From Agapetus fuscipes (lineage: Eukaryota; Arthropoda; Insecta; Trichoptera; Glossosomatidae): 64,000 nucleotides of DNA. The notes below the pieces were generated by a model that saw nothing but the letters and a program-made list of their open reading frames with translations, searched no databases and had not been told where the DNA came from. The position numbers were made by a program, and so were the translations under genes. Each line of letters starts with the position of its first letter. Within the stretch, counting starts at the first letter, position 1. The DNA is taken from contig OX637333.1 of the NCBI GenBank assembly GCA_951799405.1, positions 29,532,785-29,596,784 on the forward strand. Direction: 5' to 3'. This document shows positions 9,897 to 20,690 of this stretch, one piece after another.

Positions 9897-10131
9897 TAGC
9901 CGGCCTTACGCCAACCACTTCAGTTGAAGTGGAGGTTTTTCAGCTCCCGAGGGCGCTGGTACTCATTTCTTGTGAACGCTGAGTAAGCCTTGCCGGTATT
10001 TTATTTTGTGGTTTGAAATACATACCGCAATCGGAAATCATTTCTTACCCCCTCGGTGCGATGATTCAAACCCGAGCTCTCGGCATGGAATGCAAGCGTT
10101 CTACCAACTGAGCTATCGACCGGTCACATAC
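9897..10131 (-). mobile_element. SINE family B, 3'-truncated
   Basis: It has a good tRNA-like head and body on the minus strand but stops within the GCCGGCCTTACGCC block. Confidence 0.85.
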
Positions 10132-10256
10132 GATACATTTTTACTATTCCGTTAGTGGTTGAATCTGTTCAGGAATAGCGATCCTGCTTCTGCAAGGTGT
10201 TGTATATCTACTATTCCATTGATGAATAGGTAAGTATAAGTCAAAGAAACATTTTA

Positions 10257-10426
10257 GGCTGGTTTTAGTGTCGCGCTGACAACACGCTGACCGTCAGCGC
10301 TGACAGCCAAATATATGAACTTGTCGCGCTGACAGCTACGCGCCATTCTAAAACGCTTCCTACAGGTTCATATATTTTGAACGGTCAGCGCTGACGGTCA
10401 GCGCGTTGTCAGCGCGACACTCAGCC
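10257..10426. mobile_element. 170-bp MITE with TTA duplication
   Basis: The ends GGCTG and CAGCC are flanked by TTA on both sides (10254-10256, 10427-10429). Near-perfect subterminal inverted arms carry GTGTCGCGCTGACAAC and CAGCGCTGAC. A 3-bp TTA duplication fits the PIF/Harbinger type; the class is inferred. Confidence 0.75.
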
Positions 10427-10486
10427 TTACAGTTCACAACTGTCAACCAGTTCTGTCAAAATATGTCAGAAAAAAAAAAAAAAACA

Positions 10487-10552
10487 GGCTGATTTATTTG
10501 GTGAGCGCTGTTTTGTTTTTGTGTGTATCACACCTCAAGAGCCCTCTGAAAT
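10487..10552 (-). repeat. SINE A tail fragment
   Basis: It matches the GATTTATTTGGTGAGCGCTG tail block of other A copies. Confidence 0.7.
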
Positions 10553-11228
10553 ATAACATTGGAAGCATAAACATTGGTGTAAGTACTTTTACCAAAAAAT
10601 GAACGTTTTTCTGTAATTTGTGTCACTATATGTGAAGCTTAGTTGCGTTTTACGATTATATCTGCTGTTTAAATTAAAATAAAACAACTAAATAAAAATA
10701 CAAAAGTTTGAGAATGACAGCTCACATATTAAAATATATTTATTTCATTATTGTATTGAATATTACAAATATTTGACAATAGGTGTTTGCTTCATTAGAT
10801 TTGGGGTCGAGACGAGTTTTTTTTACAATTCAACAAAATACAAATAAAAAAACCATAACTCACCATAAAAATTTTACACAAATTTGGCCTCTATTTACTT
10901 AAAAAATAAGATTCAGATTTGTTAGAATTTTTATAGTGCTTTGATTCCAGGGAATTATTTTTAGTTCTATTTTCCACACACAGATTACGCCCCCCGGGGT
11001 TTTCGTGGCAACAAAATGGTTTGCGTCTCGGCTAAGTACAATGCTCATTTTCAAGGGATTATTTTTTTTCAATAGAAAATAAAGTTATTGTAATGAGATA
11101 TTACATGTTTATTTGTGTAATTTTTTTTTCAAACGTGTCGTGTGATCAATTTAAATAATAAATATTTTTTTTGTTTCAAAGTTTTGATAGAACATTTAAT
11201 AAAGATTTTACATACTCTTATCTTATCA
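10553..11228. other. Unassigned AT-rich sequence
   Basis: Long A/T runs are present, with a single GC patch near 10985-11030. No gene is seen. Confidence 0.4.
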
Positions 11229-11513
11229 TAATATTAGGATGACTTATTTGGTGAGCGCTGTTTTCGTGTGAATCACACCTCAACATCCCTCTGCGAGCTT
11301 GGTCGTCGCTAATTCTCAAGCGAGACCCAGTCTCTCTACGGCTGGATGGACCTTTGGTGACCGGTCTATGGTAAAGGCATATGAATTTTTCAATCCAGCG
11401 AAGAGCAAATTTGAAAATATAAATGGTATATTTTCTGTGCTCCGCCGGGATTCAAGCCCACAACCTTCCATTCAGAGTCCGAAGTGTTACCACTGAACTA
11501 CGGACCGGTCCGA
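11229..11513 (-). mobile_element. SINE family A
   Basis: The copy is almost complete on the minus strand, from GGACCGGTCCGTAGTTCAGTGG to the AAATAAGTCATCCTAATATT tail. Confidence 0.88.
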
Positions 11514-11529
11514 TTTGAGAAGTTCGATT

Positions 11530-11642
11530 GAAGAAATCATTCAATTTCTCTTTAGTCAATAATTCAAATGAGTTATTTTAATGGAATGGGAGAAAATATT
11601 TATTCTGAAATGTATTTGCCTATACTCCATGCACGCGCCTGC
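11530..11642. repeat. Family Q repeat, inverted relative to 8101
   Basis: It shares ATGGGAGAAAATATTTATTC and CATGCACGCGCCTG with 8101-8210. Confidence 0.5.
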
Positions 11643-12478
11643 TCAATGACTCCGGAAAAATAGTCCAAACGAGAAGGATAGGACAGTGAATGTTTGGAAA
11701 TGAAATACTATTTAATAGACAGACAGTGTTGGCCGCGGTTCATGTTTTTTAAGCCCTAACAAAATTTGTGCACCCTTGATTTGATTTTTTTTAAAGCTAT
11801 TTGGTAAATTAAAAAAAATGTAAAAGGTATTTATATTCAAATTTCGAATTGAAAATAAGAATGAATGAATCGGAAACCTCCCGCTGAGATAATTGTCCAA
11901 AAATTTCATTCATCTTTTTTTTAAAAATACAAACATATACTTGTCCCTTTTTATATTGTGCCACGTTACCCTTGTTAGAAAGAGACGGAGCGTTTTGTCA
12001 GGGGTTGCTGTTTTATCACAAAATAAAATTCACACATGGCATTTTAAATGCAGTTGATGGTCAACATTTTTTTTTAAATAAATGAAATACCAAAAAAACA
12101 AAATTAACATACATGCACTTATCAGATTTCTGAATGCAATCTGTAGAAATAAGAAAAAGCTTAAATTTCATATTTTTTCTTTACGACTCATAATGGCTAC
12201 TTACACTTTCGATACTGCCGCTCATAAGAGGGACATTGTGCTTCTGCCAAGCCATTGCCTTAGATTATCCAATCAGAATGTTTTCCTTTGAGCTGGAAGA
12301 TGCTCATACCATACTATACATTTTTACAAATGGCGGAAAGCTTTACCATAAAGTGAAAAACAGCAGCACGACAAATCGAGAATATCTAGGTCAGATGTGT
12401 GCCTATGAAGTAAGTAGTTTGAAAATACTGAAGATAATATCCTTGGTGGAATCTTTGTGGGATTCCTGCTAGATGACG
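11643..12478. other. Unassigned AT-rich sequence
   Basis: Short frames at 11712-11909 and 12082-12472 resemble nothing known and have no coding-like composition. Confidence 0.4.
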
Positions 12479-12776
12479 AATACGCATTGCAACTAAAACG
12501 CAACTAGGCTGCACATACAGTGCAACTCTTTTAATTTCTATTTATTTTTACAGGTGAGCGAGCTGGTTTCAGGCCAACCACGGGGTATCTGAGCTCCCGA
12601 TGAGGCTGTTTCTCTTTTTTGTGGGCGCTGAGTAAACCTTGGCAGTAGCTTTAATTTGATATAGAAATTAACAACAAAATAGGAAATCATTTTGATACTC
12701 TAGGTAGAGATTTAACCCTAGTACACAAGGAATGGAGTGCAAGCATTCTACCAACTGAGCTATTGACCGGAGTAGG
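12479..12776 (-). mobile_element. SINE family B, full length but diverged
   Basis: The tRNA-like head (CGGTCAATAGCTCAGTTGG) and 3' end are both recognisable on the minus strand; the B box is degraded. Confidence 0.75.
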
Positions 12777-12975
12777 CGGACTATTTTTTTTTAAATATAA
12801 TATAATGCTCGCAAAAACAAAATATTTTGTACCAACGAAACAATCTATCTCGACCAACTATAAATTATATGCATAAAACTATTAAAAAAATAATACAATG
12901 CAAAGTTAGTAAAATTAAAGGCAAATAATTATATTATAAATAGGTAATGTTCAACATAGAATAAAATAAAAAATT

Positions 12976-13092
12976 GCCAACGACGATACCATGTTGAAAG
13001 CACCGGTTCTCATCAGATCACCGAAGTTAAGCAACATTGGGCGCGGATGCTACTTGGATGGGCTACCGCTAGGTACACCGTGTGTCGTTGGC
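12976..13092 (+). repeat. 5S rRNA-derived module of the composite SINE
   Basis: It has 5S termini that pair (GCCAACGAC with GTCGTTGGC), box A-like AAGTTAAGCAAC and box C-like GGATGGGCTACCGC. It is too diverged and too fused to SINE A to be a functional 5S gene. It likely provided the element's Pol III (TFIIIA-type) promoter. Confidence 0.9.
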
Positions 13093-13419
13093 GTTCTTGA
13101 CCGGTCCGTAGTCCAGTGGCAACACTTCGGACTCGTAAATGGAAGGTTGTGGATTCGGATCCCGGCGGAGAACAAAAAAAAAAAACATTTATAATCATTT
13201 CCAAATATGCTCTTCGCTGGGTTGAAAAAATTCAAAAAACCTTTACCAAAGACCGATCATTAAAGGTCCATCCAGCCTTACAGCAACTGGGTTTTGCTTG
13301 AGTGTTGGCGCTTTGTAGCGACGACTAAGCTCGTACACCTCTGCAACACTGTGTCATAGACCCCTAGAGACTCTGGAGTCTAGGGAGTCTCCCGCACAGG
13401 ATTTCTTTAAAAAAAATTT
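12976..13419 (+). mobile_element. Composite SINE: 5S rRNA-like + tRNA-like head
   Basis: Three modules run in order. First, a 117-bp 5S rRNA-like unit (12976-13092): it starts GCCAACGACGATACCATGTTG, contains the internal control region ATCACCGAAGTTAAGCAACATTG, and closes with GTGTCGTTGGC. Second, the SINE A tRNA-like head (about 13098-13175) with its A and B boxes. Third, the A body and a CTCCCGCACAGGATTTCTTT plus A-run 3' end. True 5S is about 120 nt, so the unit is nearly complete but diverged. The second copy with the same junction is at 42785-43212. Confidence 0.9.
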
Positions 13420-13948
13420 GATCTAATAATATTTGAAGTAGGTACTTATTCAAGGTCAACTTGCACCTACTTAGTTCATTGCAGTGTTGCCCTATACGTT
13501 TTTAAGTATTGCCCAGATGTTGGATACGATGTACACAAATATTGTGATAGTTACCTACCGGTTAAATAATTTTGTTTTTTTTAAATTATTGTTTTTTTTT
13601 TAAATTTTGGACCCCTGTATATTTTTAACAAGGGCTTAACAAAGGCGATTCCGACCGCATGTTACCTTAGAAATGTTTCCATTATGAGAGGTAACGCATC
13701 GTGTAAACATGCCCCATTGTAAACTGCGTCTTTTGTAACCGTGGCCAATAACAAATTGTAACTTTACAACATTCGATACTTTACAATTATTGTTGTTACT
13801 TTACAATTGTTGTAACCGAGCCCTTATGCCAGTGGCGTAGCTGAGAATTTTCGAATAAAAAAAAACTCAAATGAAATTGTGACTTTCGAAAAGCCTGTGA
13901 CATTGAGGACATATTGAGATGGAGCAGATCCACGAGACGATTTTATTG
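13420..13948. other. Unassigned AT-rich sequence
   Basis: A short palindromic stretch near 13745-13815 alternates TTTACAA and TTGTAA motifs. No gene is seen. Confidence 0.4.
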
Positions 13949-14155
13949 ATTCACTTTTGCCAATACCACTCCAGTTTTAGGGAAGGACGAGCTGCAAAGT
14001 TAATGTAAGTCCTGGTTTAATTTGTATGTACACATGCTGCACATATAGGCGTGAACTTAGATGTGAGCAGGAACTTACATTATGGGTATGTATTAAATAT
14101 GAGCAATAAATGTCAGTATATCTTTGCAACTTGTACTTATATATTGGACTATAGA
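13949..14155 (+). repeat. Family C repeat, diverged
   Basis: The head is missing, but CACTTTTGCCAATACCACTC through TATCTTTGCAACTTG aligns with C throughout. Confidence 0.65.
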
Positions 14156-14464
14156 CTGCATGCTTGACTGACTTTTTTAGCATTATCTTACAAGTTTATT
14201 TTAATTTCAGCTTTTCAAAAATCATATAAAGCACTGATACGTTATACAATTAAATTGTATTTATGTAAAAAAAAACACACTGTTGTAATTCACTATTTAT
14301 TTTTATTTTTTATTATTTTATTTTATGCTCTAATATTTTCGCCTTATAAGGCACAGTCAGGAGCAGTGACTCTTGTAACAAAAATCAGTGCCAGACAAAA
14401 ATATAAGTACCAAAACGAATATAAAATTCTTATTTAAAAACCCTAGTCCTAGCCGCCAACATTA

Positions 14465-14600
14465 TAGATCAACCGCTATTTCTTTCTGTCCTTGCATACT
14501 TCTTTCATTTCATTCAGAGTCACGACCTTCTTCATACAGACTCTCCTTTTATTATGACTCTGGATATTCATTATATATATTCAAATCCGTGAATAATTTC
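14465..14600 (-). mobile_element. LINE-N 3' coding remnant
   Basis: The reverse complement shares ATGACTCTGAATGAAATGAAAG and TGCAAGGACAG with the LINE-N copy at 22365-22480. Confidence 0.7.
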
Positions 14601-14606
14601 TGCTCG

Positions 14607-14868
14607 TTGTTCCTTGACTTATAGGTTGGTATGCGGCTGACCACTCATACTGTAAAAAATGGTTCACTTTGCGAATGTCACCCCTGTTTCAGGGAAGGAC
14701 GGCAAGAGTTGCAGGGCTTATGTTCATTTGAGATTGGGTTTTTATAATGTATGTCCACATGCGGCATGTGTTAGCGCGAAATTATACATGTCTGCTTGTG
14801 GGAATGCATTTAATATAAATCTTAAATGATATATCCTTGCAGCTTAGATTAGATTAGATTAGATTAGA
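14607..14868 (+). repeat. Family C repeat, full length
   Basis: A clean copy from TTCCTTGACTTATAGG to four AGATT units. Confidence 0.92.
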
Positions 14869-15020
14869 TTGGGATGGTCGAGGGTATAAGGTGTTGGCGT
14901 TATTGATACTACCGCTGGTTCGAATCTCGCCCGTGCCGTGTCTTATTGACATTAATTTCAACCCTTTTTCAGCAGATGTTATTGGGTAATTGTCACTGAT
15001 AAGGTTTTTTTTTTTGTGCC
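14869..15020 (+). mobile_element. SINE family D
   Basis: It follows the C tail directly: head GGGATGGTCGAGGGTATAAGG, B box GGTTCGAATCTCG, then a CAGCAGATGTTATTGGG block. The 3' end is lost. Confidence 0.75.
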
Positions 15021-15355
15021 TTTAAGTTTTATTTATTTTCTTGGTACGGCACTGCTCCACCTTTAAGTACAAGGAAGTGTCACCTTTCAGGACATTCTCG
15101 GCTCAATTAACCGGCAAAGGGCGGCGATACGCGCCTAATGATCCCGCACTCAATGCGGTATCTGATACTCTGCGGCATTCAGCAGATACTTAAGGTTCGC
15201 GCATGGAAAAATAAATATCATATTAGGTATTATTATTAGGTACCTACCCACAAGGTTTCCCCTTAAACCTGTGAAGGTAACAGATCCTGTTGACGAGCAA
15301 AATAATGTGAGAAAAGATAGAAAAAAAGGTTTTAATTCTTCTTTCTATCTCGTGT
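15021..15355. other. Unassigned sequence
   Basis: A moderately GC-rich patch (15040-15200) includes GGGCGGCGATACGCGCC and CCCGCACTCAATGCGG. No frame or repeat partner is seen in the window. Confidence 0.35.
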
Positions 15356-15361
15356 ACTGTA

Positions 15362-15601
15362 CCCTTAGTAGGTACGAGTTGCTTAACTTCAGAAAAGTAA
15401 AGTTCACGGAAATTTTTAAAGAGTGATTTCTCCCAAAATCTGCCGTTTTTGTTTTTTAGACTTTATGGTCTTAGCAAAAGAGTTACAGTGATGAAGAAAA
15501 TCAAGTTCAAACAAACAAAAACGGCAGATTTTGGGGAAAATCACTCTTTAATAATTGCCGTAAACTTTACATTACTCAGGTTTGGCAACTCGTACTAAGG
15601 G
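15362..15601. mobile_element. Family G MITE, TA-flanked
   Basis: It has the same termini and arms as 7747-7982, with TA at 15360-15361 and 15602-15603. Confidence 0.85.
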
Positions 15602-15881
15602 TACTGGTTGCAACTCATTCATATCATTCACGTCTTCCTTTCTGTACATTTTATTCTTCGTATTTATCTGAGAAACCTACATTAAATCAATATAAAACGA
15701 ACATATGAGTTCGTGGGGACATGAGCCTAAACACATAGAAAGCTGGTGTGTGTGTTTTTCTGCCTCTAGCATAATCTTCTACGAGTTTGTGTGTATGTGT
15801 ACCTAGGTACGTAGCTTGTTGGTGTGCGTGACGTCTCTGGAATAGTGTCGAACAATTCTAGCGGAAGTATCTCGTACATGC
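15602..15881. other. Unassigned sequence
   Basis: A GT-rich stretch lies near 15745-15830. No gene is seen. Confidence 0.4.
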
Positions 15882-15894
15882 AAGAATCATCTCT

Positions 15895-16382
15895 TACTTA
15901 ATTTTCCTTTTTTTACTTTCTTTGGCTCAAAAGCCTTGAAGGCTCAGGGCCTCCCGCACCACAAATTCTCCAGGACTCTCTGTCTTGTGCTGCTTTCCTC
16001 CATGGTCCCCTCACTCCCAGAACTTCGGTGTCGGCTTTGACGTTGTCTGCCCACCGCATCCTGGGACGTCCGAATGGTCTAACACCTGAGGGGGCACCAT
16101 CCAAGACTGTTCTGATGATCCTGGAGTCCTCTGCACGTGCTACATGTCCGGCCCACTGGATTCTTCTTAATTTCATTACCGACACTCTGTTTGGATCTTG
16201 AAACGGACATCAGCTCTGCGTTGGTCCGGATACGTCACCTGTCATCTTCAAATACAGGTCCGAGAATGCGACGAAGCATTTTGTTCTCAAAGACCTGGAG
16301 CGATTTCTCTTGTTTCTGAATCAGACTCCAGGCTTCGCATCCGTACAACACAATTGGCCGAACAATCTCAACTCATCTCATC
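15895..16382 (-). mobile_element. LINE-L, truncated, with 13-bp TSD
   Basis: Its perfect duplications are AAGAATCATCTCT at 15882-15894 and 16383-16395. The minus strand shows RRIQWAGHVARAEDS, GRPRMRWADN and, in another frame, KMLRRILGP. The coding sequence is therefore frameshifted and defective. It is the same family as 1981-2676. Confidence 0.88.
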
Positions 16383-16395
16383 AAGAATCATCTCT

Positions 16396-16614
16396 GCCGT
16401 CCATATATATACGAGCAAAGATTCTGCGGAGAGCCAGGTCTCTTTCAACATTGAGCCGCGAAGTCGATAAGCTAGAGAGAGAAGAGTAGGTACTGTAAAA
16501 CCAATATTGTGCAAAATAAATCTCGTTAAATAAATAAATCTCAGTTTAATTAAAAGAACCCCAGTACAATCATAACAATATTGTCACTTATATTATAAAC
16601 TTGCCTCTAAAGTC
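16396..16614. other. Unassigned AT-rich sequence
   Basis: No recognisable content. Confidence 0.4.
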
Positions 16615-16617
16615 TAA

Positions 16618-16861
16618 CAGTGGTATTCTTAAAAATTTTGGTCGTCCGTTGAGCCCACGCTTTGACAAACTAATGATGCCTGGGCTGGAAGTCTCATCAC
16701 CACGGTCATTCCTACCTACCGAATTTTGGTAATATTTGTATGAAGAATAATCAGCTGTTGACTTGCGGCCATCTTGGATTGACAGGTCTTCATACAAATG
16801 CATCATTAGTTTGCCAAAGCGTGGGCTCAACGGACGACTAAAATATCTAAGAATACCACCG
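16618..16861. mobile_element. Nested MITE with TAA duplication and family H core
   Basis: The outer element has roughly 60-bp inverted arms (GTGGTATTCTTA ends; GAGCCCACGCTTTG inside) and TAA on each side (16615-16617, 16862-16864). Its centre, about 16676-16790, carries half of a family H MITE beginning CTGGAAGTCTCATCACCACGG. H is complete at 51118-51285. Confidence 0.75.
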
Positions 16862-16864
16862 TAA

Positions 16865-17394
16865 GGGCGGGCCTGTTACACAAACCTCCAATCAATATTT
16901 AATTGACACATAAAATTTAATTGCTTGATTATGGTAAGGACCTCGGTTAAACACTTCTCGGAAGTGGGTAATAATATGATGGAATTTGAACAGGAAAGAT
17001 GATGTATACATCAGCTGACTTAAGTACCTATACGCAACCAAATTTTTCATTTGAAAGGGAGAAATCACAGTTAATTTTGATTTTTGTCTGATTGGAGTTT
17101 GGTGCAACAGGCCCTAAATCTGTCTTAACCATTTCGCTTAAGACTGCTGATTTGTAAAGCTTATTTGCAAGTAAGCACACTTGTCACTTAATTAATTAAC
17201 TACTTGGTCGATTGCCACTAAGTCACTAAGCTGATCAAGTACATTGTTTTATTTAGACTCGACTCGTTCTTCCGTGAAGGGTAATTGATTGGTACCTAAG
17301 TATATACTTAACGTTTAACCCTTTCAGAGCGTGTGTCAAGATTTAAAAAATATTTTTATTTATTTGTAAATAATAACAGAACTTTACTTTAAAA
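16865..17394. other. Unassigned AT-rich sequence
   Basis: No gene or repeat is recognised. Confidence 0.4.
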
Positions 17395-18385
17395 CGGTTC
17401 CACTGTAGAACGACACAGTGATAAAACGACACATGAAAGAACATAACCATGACAGTACATCACATCAAAAAACATCACATAACTAAAGCAGAACATACCA
17501 TTAACGGCACATGGAAAAACATCACATGACATGTGATATTTCGTCCTTGTGTTGTCTTATCATAGTGATGTATTTTCTGTGTTATTTTTTTTAATTGATG
17601 TTTTGTTATGTGTCATCCTGTCATGTGTCGTTCCAGCATGTGTTGTCCTGTCATGCGTTGTTCTATCATGTGTCTTTCTGTCATATTGTGTTGTCCTATC
17701 ATGTGTCGTTCCAGCATGTGTTGTCCTGTCATGCGTTGTTCTATCATGTGTCTTTCTATCATATTGTGTTGTCTTGTCATGTGTCGTTCTATCATGTGTT
17801 GTCCTGTCATGCGTTGTTCTATCATGTGTCTTTCTGTCATATTGTGTTGTCCTGTCATGTGTCGTTCCAGCATGTGTTGTCCTGTCATGCGTTGTTCTAT
17901 CATGTGTCTTTCTGTCATATTGTGTTGTCCTGTCATGTGTCGTTCTATCATGTGTTGTCCTGTCATGCGTTGTTCTATCATGTGTCTTTCTGTCATATTG
18001 TGTTTTCCTGTCATGTGTCGTTCTATCATGTGTTGTCCTGTCATGCGTTGTTCTATCATGTGTCTTTCTGTCATATTGTGTTGTTCTGTCATGTGTCGAT
18101 CTGTCATGTGTTGTTCTGTCATGCGTTGTTCTATCATGTGTCTTTCTGTCATATTGTGTTGTCCTGTCATGTGTCGTTCTATCATGTGTTGTCCTGTCAT
18201 GTGTTGTTCTATCATGTGTCTTTCTGTCATATTGTGTTGCTCTGTTATGTGTCGTTCTGTCATGTGTCGTGATGTCATGTGTCGTGATGTCATGTGTCGT
18301 GATGTCATGTGTCGTGATGTCATGTGTCGTGATGTCATGTGTCGTTTTGTGACCATGTCGTTCTATCCTGTCACCCTTTAAAACA
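17395..18385. mobile_element. Foldback element J1 with tandem-repeat arms
   Basis: The short left arm (17395-17530) has units such as AACGACACAGTGATA. The right arm (about 17600-18350) has the complementary 15-bp unit TGTGTCGTTCTGTCA. The right arm is amplified into about eight 78-bp higher-order units (four 15-mers plus one 18-mer), then six TGTGTCGTGATGTCA units. Lengths are multiples of 3, so all frames stay open; those ORFs are artefacts. The left end CGGTTCCACTGTAGAACGAC resembles that of J2 (53285-54175). Confidence 0.75.
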
Positions 18386-18409
18386 TATAATACATGTTAC
18401 ATATGGGTT

Positions 18410-18455
18410 TCTCATCCTCATGCAAAAGCAGAAGCTTGTGTGCATGCAGGGCGTT
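18410..18455 (-). repeat. SINE D fragment
   Basis: The reverse complement has the TGCACACAAGCTTCTGCTTT block seen at 3185-3215. Confidence 0.45.
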
Positions 18456-18477
18456 AGAAAAAAACCGACAACACAAT

Positions 18478-18615
18478 AATTTGACAGTTGTTTTGAATAT
18501 TTTTAAAATCAATTTCCAGTTTTCATGAGACACATTGGTCCAGTACACATACAAACATTGCTCACGTGAAATTACCGCTCTGTTGGACATAAGACAAACA
18601 AGCACTAAGAGGACG
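18478..18615 (+). repeat. Family I repeat
   Basis: It is uninterrupted here: GTTTTGAATATTTTTAAAATC, CACATTGGTCCAGTACACATAC and GACATAAGACAAACAAGCAC. Confidence 0.7.
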
Positions 18616-18768
18616 TGGAGCCACGGTTGACTTGCACATTCGTGTAAGTCGTCGTCATGGTTGTGGCCCTTGAGAGTGTGTCTCCAATGCAAGATTAATG
18701 GGAATACTCGAGTCCGTGCCAAGAAGCAAAGACAGATCAATTGCCGTGTTAAAATACACGAGTTAGTG

Positions 18769-19027
18769 CTCCTTGACTGATAGGTTGGTACGAGGCTGAC
18801 CACCCGTGCTGTAAAAATCGGTTCACTTTTGCCAATGCCACCCCGGTTCAGGGAACGGCGGCAGGAGTTGCAAGGTTTATGTCCATGTGAGGTTTTCTTT
18901 ATTTGTATGCACGCATGCAGAATGTGTAGGCGCGAACCTACATGTGCCTGTCTGTGGGCATGCATTTCATATGAGCCTTAAATGCTTACATATCCTTGCA
19001 GCTTAGATTATAGATTATAGATTATAG
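18769..19027 (+). repeat. Family C repeat, full length
   Basis: It runs from CTCCTTGACTGATAGGTTGG to an AGATTAT-type tail. Confidence 0.88.
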
Positions 19028-19159
19028 AGCGTGTTGACAATTGCTCGTGTTAACAAACGTGTTACTCAAAGGTCAAGGGTTCGATTTAAGTATTTAGTCG
19101 AGACCCGATTCACTTTGTATTACTTGAACTGACTTATGTTGTAGAATTATATTATTTCG

Positions 19160-19262
19160 ATACCTTACTGAATGTAATCTGCAATGCTGATTTGTAATGT
19201 TGGTTTATTAGTTTGCTACATTTTTTGCATAAGAAATTTTTGACTTTTTTGTATAGATTTTG
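19160..19262 (+). mobile_element. LINE-N 3'UTR fragment
   Basis: It is near-identical to 22470-22560, with AATCTGCAATGCTGATTTG and TTGCATAAGAAATTTTT. It runs straight into a C fragment. Confidence 0.7.
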
Positions 19263-19264
19263 TA

Positions 19265-19405
19265 TAGACTAATTGGCTGGTATGAGACTGACCACCCATA
19301 CTGTGAAAAATTGTTCACTTTGCCAATGTTAACAGCTGAGTGACATTGGCAAAGTGAATAATTTTTTTACAGTGTGGGTGGTCAGCCTCACACCAACCTC
19401 AAGGA
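19265..19405. repeat. Inverted pair of C heads
   Basis: A plus-strand C head (19265-19330) meets a minus-strand C head (about 19338-19405), making a hairpin-capable palindrome. Confidence 0.7.
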
Positions 19406-19870
19406 AAAAATGTTAATTTATCTTTTCAACTAAGATTGTAGATCCCATATATGTTCATCCATATTTATCTCATTCCAAAAAAATAAATTGAAAATATATT
19501 AGATTGCCGAGTTTGATTCTAAACATCTCATCTGATATTTTCTTTCAATTATTTGAATTATGAATTCTTAAAATCCCCCGCAATTATCCCTGCCTCCACT
19601 TTCGCATTTTCCGCATTCCGCACACGCCAATCTCTCCGCATTCAGTCACTTCTTTTTTCTCACTTGGCATTGAGACGGAAGAAAAGAAAAGAATAAGAAC
19701 TAGAAGAGCCGTCGCTGTTTCAATCACGCCGGCATTGTCCGACAGCGCCATCTCTAGTTAGAGCACTGAAAATATGTTACCTCAATGTTCGTTTAGTGAA
19801 TGCTATTCGGAATCCGAGTCATTCGAATGTGAAAACAAAGAATTTAAGTAAAAGCTGGAATAAGAATCGA
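19406..19870. other. Unassigned sequence
   Basis: A GC-richer part (19570-19760) includes CCTGCCTCCACTTTCGC and GACAGCGCCATCTC. No frame is seen. Confidence 0.35.
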
Positions 19871-20115
19871 AATTGACTTATAGGTTGGTATAAGGTTGAC
19901 CACCCATACTGTAAAAAATGTTTCACTTTGCCAATGTCACCCCTGTTTCAGGGAATGTCGGCAAAAGTTGCAGGGCTTATTTTCATTTGAGGTTTGGATT
20001 TTATTTGTAAGTACACAATCAGCATTTGTAAGCGCGAACTACACGTGTTTGTTTGTGGGCATACATCTGAGAGCTTTGAATGAATATATCCTTGCAACTT
20101 AGATTATTATTATTT
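19871..20115 (+). repeat. Family C repeat (second subfamily)
   Basis: This copy belongs to the subfamily with TTTGGATTTTATTTGTAAGT and GAACTACACGTGTTTG, also seen at 22612, 45412 and 61822. Confidence 0.85.
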
Positions 20116-20196
20116 ATTATTATTATTGACTTGACCTTTTATGGTTGGTGTTATGTATATGCCATAGCTTTTTCGGGTTACACCATGTTCTATTTT

Positions 20197-20332
20197 CAGT
20201 AATTTTGTCTGCCGACGTTTCGTTCCCTCGAGCGGGGAACATTTTCAAGGTTCGAAGCGACCAAGTATAAAGGTCAAGCCTTGAAAATGTTTCCCGCTCG
20301 AAAGAACGAAACGTCGGCAGACAAAATTACTG
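20197..20332. mobile_element. Inverted-repeat element with CGAAACG motif
   Basis: The arms CAGTAATTTTGTCTGCCGAC continue through GTTTCGTTC and return inverted to ATTACTG. On the minus strand it reads TTGAAAATG, a TTCCC/GGGAA stem, then CGAAACGTC. See the finding on CTGA/GAAA motifs. Confidence 0.7.
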
Positions 20333-20690
20333 CACAAAGAACATTTTTAGCATGAGAAAAACTATGTCATCAAGAATTGAAATCTTTAAGTACTGATTAT
20401 TATTAATGGAGTCGTACTGAATCAAAAGCGTTAATTGCCAAAATTACCTTTATGTTTAAAATGAATGGTATCTTCCAGGATGTACCTACAGGATACTTAC
20501 TCCGGCTAGCTATCATCAGCATCACTCTCAGGACGTGGGGTTCTTTCCTTGTGTTGCTTACTTGTATTATGGGAAGGGTTGTATATTAAAATATAAGTTT
20601 AACATGAACAAATAAGGGTGTATTTACTTTAGTAATATGGGAGAAAAAGGGGAAATAAGGGAATGGCCCGACCTGCACCTTGTCACCAAA
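20333..20690. other. Unassigned AT-rich sequence
   Basis: Nothing recognised. Confidence 0.4.

Noticed and set aside
12976..13092. 5S rRNA gene
   Set aside because: Diverged by substitutions and indels from true 5S, fused to a SINE, and recurring with the same fusion at 43096-43212.
17613..18356. CRISPR array
   Set aside because: Contiguous tandem repeats without unique spacers, in a eukaryotic genome.
17549..18381. Four long overlapping open frames (225-267 codons) on both strands
   Set aside because: They arise because the 15- and 78-bp units are multiples of three; all frames are equally open and the predicted peptides are simple repeats.
18378..18965. 195-codon minus-strand frame
   Set aside because: It spans family I, unassigned sequence and a C copy; a frame crossing unrelated repeats is fortuitous.
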